Positions 33,394-34,208 of a stretch of DNA of 34,208 bases are shown piece after piece (position 1 is the first letter of the stretch; the number at the start of each line of letters is the position of its first letter). The notes below the pieces were generated by a model. That model was not told where the DNA came from and made no database searches. It saw only the letters and a list, made by a program, of their open reading frames with translations. Source of the stretch: Candidatus Rifleibacteriota bacterium (GTDB lineage: Bacteria > Muiribacteriota > Ozemobacteria > Ozemobacterales > Ozemobacteraceae); contig CAJOQX010000353.1 in NCBI GenBank assembly GCA_905236865.1, positions 1 to 34,208 on the forward strand, given 5' to 3'. Both the position numbers and the translations under genes were made by a program.

Positions 33394-33429
33394 ATGGCTG
33401 GAAACAGCAAAAAGGATATAAATCAATGA
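33394..33429 (+). CDS. Possible 11-codon leader ORF overlapping the FKBP start
   Basis: ATG 33394 opens a frame encoding MAGNSKKDINQ. Its TGA (33427-33429) overlaps the FKBP ATG in an ATGA junction. It has no Shine-Dalgarno site and would start only about 7 bases from the predicted transcription start. It may be chance, or a coupled leader peptide. Confidence 0.3.
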   Translation: MAGNSKKDINQ

Positions 33430-33923
33430 CAAAAGTAAAGAATGGCGATTGGGTTTTTGTTCACTATACAGGCAAATTTGACGATGGAAAAGTTTTTGAT
33501 TCCAGTCTAAAAGGCTCACCACTAGATTTCGTTGTTGGTGAAGGTGGTTTAATTGAAGGCTTTGAAAAAGGCGTTATGGGAATGGCTGTAGGCGAAAAGA
33601 AAACCATCAAATTAACACCAGAAGAAGGTTATGGAGCTAGAGATGAAAAGCAAATTTTCGATGTTCCTATTGAAAATTTTGGTGAAAATCCTGAATTAGA
33701 AAAAAATATGCAAATTGTTGTAACTCCACAAGATGGTGGTGATTTTCTAGCTACTATTATTGATTTCAATGATAAAAAAGTCAAACTTGATACAAATCAC
33801 CCTCTAGCAGGTAAAAATTTAACATTTGAATTAGAACTGATGGATATAAAAGATGCAAGCGAAAGACCTCATCATTCTTGTGGTGGTGGATGTGATTGCT
33901 GTAGTGGTGGTTGTTGTCATTAA
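33426..33923 (+). CDS. FKBP-type peptidyl-prolyl isomerase, SlyD-like
   Basis: A cytosolic prolyl isomerase and chaperone of 165 residues. The split FKBP domain is visible: V-H-Y-T-G-K-F-D-D-G-K-V-F-D-S-S (~12-27), then G-L-I-E-G-F-E-K-G and the insert-in-flap region (~70-120), typical of SlyD. The closing strand is L-T-F-E-L-E-L-M-D-I. The last ~17 residues are a Cys/His cluster (H-H-S-C-G-G-G-C-D-C-C-S-G-G-C-C-H), like the metal-binding tail of SlyD but shorter and denser in Cys. This suggests Ni, Zn or Cu binding. AAAGGAT lies about 11 bases before the ATG. Confidence 0.93.
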   Translation: MTKVKNGDWVFVHYTGKFDDGKVFDSSLKGSPLDFVVGEGGLIEGFEKGVMGMAVGEKKTIKLTPEEGYGARDEKQIFDVPIENFGENPELEKNMQIVVTPQDGGDFLATIIDFNDKKVKLDTNHPLAGKNLTFELELMDIKDASERPHHSCGGGCDCCSGGCCH

Positions 33924-33930
33924 TAAAATA

Positions 33931-33964
33931 AAAAAAACACTTGGGAAAAACCAAGTGTTTTTTT
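33931..33964. terminator. Bidirectional terminator between the FKBP and dprA-like genes
   Basis: A 14-bp stem (33931-33944 with 33951-33964) has a 6-base loop and A7/T7 outer tracts. It overlaps the stop codon of the minus-strand gene (33963-33965). Confidence 0.88.
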
Positions 33965-34208
33965 ATGCTTGAATCAATTTTTTACCTAATTTATTAGCCC
34001 ACTTTACAGTAATATAAGTTCCGCTAGATTCTTCTGACGGTAAAGCAACAATCACATCGGATAAAGCTGCTATAAGTCTATTTCTTGTAGGGAAAAAACC
34101 TTTTTGAGGTTTAGCTCCAAGCATCAATTCAGTCATCAATGTTCCCTTTGCTTTTATTTGTTCAAATAGTTCTCTATGTATTTTAGGATATATAATATCT
34201 AGACCATT
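33963..34208 (-). CDS. 3' end of a DprA/Smf-like gene (partial, short C terminus)
   Basis: The last 81 codons of a minus-strand frame open at the window edge. They encode G-L-D-I-I-Y-P, then F-F-P-T-R-N-R-L-I-A-A-L-S-D-V-I-V-A-L and S-S-G-T-Y-I-T-V-K-W-A-N-K-L-G. This matches the Rossmann-fold core of DprA, which loads RecA onto incoming single-stranded DNA. In typical DprA this is followed by V-F-A-V-P-G and a sequence reaching a C-terminal winged helix. Here the frame stops right after K-K-L-I-Q-A, so the protein is short at the C terminus. It may be a truncated DprA or a shorter DprA-like Rossmann protein. Confidence 0.8.
   Translation of the reverse strand, partial: NGLDIIYPKIHRELFEQIKAKGTLMTELMLGAKPQKGFFPTRNRLIAALSDVIVALPSEESSGTYITVKWANKLGKKLIQA

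Noticed and set aside
33397-33408. GCTG-GAAA-CAGC hairpin in the FKBP leader
   Set aside because: Only a 4-bp stem; too small to support a riboswitch or attenuator call.

Overview
This window looks like a piece of the chromosome of a low-G+C, Gram-negative (diderm) heterotrophic bacterium. The evidence is two Cys-lipidated exported proteins, a class A penicillin-binding protein of the PBP1C type, a sigma-54 factor, a PflX-like radical SAM protein and many short proteins with signal peptides. From 4.1 kb onward the DNA is roughly 30% G+C by eye, with AT-rich intergenic regions, sigma-70-like promoters and hairpin terminators. I cannot place the phylum from sequence alone. I saw no rRNA, tRNA, CRISPR array, insertion sequence or phage structural gene.

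Layout. (1) 1-4071, minus: the N-terminal 1357 codons of a giant lipoprotein built from ~107-residue Ig-like repeats. It is close to half G+C and unlike everything after it. (2) 4225-8124, plus: rpoN and mutS2, 6 bases apart. (3) 8219-9970, minus: an M30-like metallopeptidase lipoprotein. (4) 10065-12932, minus: a membrane hybrid histidine kinase with PAS, HisKA, receiver and HPt domains but a badly degenerate ATP-binding domain. (5) 13054-15026, minus: an ATP-grasp ligase translationally coupled to an esterase. (6) 15169-15792, minus: an exported protein with a very acidic tail. (7) 16153-19647, plus: a small membrane protein, an exported alpha/beta hydrolase, an excisionase-type HTH protein, a 53-residue protein not usually called, and a secreted propeller-like protein. 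(8) 19730-25860, minus: a likely six-gene operon of HIT hydrolase, two exported or membrane proteins, a zinc-ribbon/TPR membrane protein, an exported TPR protein with a pilin-like Cys motif, and NAD kinase. (9) 25951-27135, plus: a GT4 glycosyltransferase. (10) 27142-28572, minus: a PflX-like radical SAM protein and an unknown protein. (11) 28666-30990, plus: PBP1C. (12) 31053-33178, minus: an acyl-CoA synthetase and an unknown acidic protein. (13) 33426-33923, plus: an FKBP/SlyD-like isomerase with a Cys/His-rich tail, preceded by an overlapping 11-codon ORF. (14) 33963-34208, minus: the 3' end of a dprA-like gene.

No single large system dominates. The best leads are the compositionally foreign repeat lipoprotein, the hybrid kinase that has lost its ATP-binding boxes but kept every phosphotransfer residue, the coupled ATP-grasp/esterase pair, the zinc-ribbon/TPR plus pilin-like-motif pair in the nadK operon, and degenerate 7-base tandem repeats in three intergenic spots. 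In four genes (ATP-grasp, HIT, 24560-25312 and 28081-28572) a Shine-Dalgarno site or promoter shows that an upstream TTG is not the start, so I shortened them; the zinc-ribbon/TPR gene was moved to its ATG on weaker grounds.
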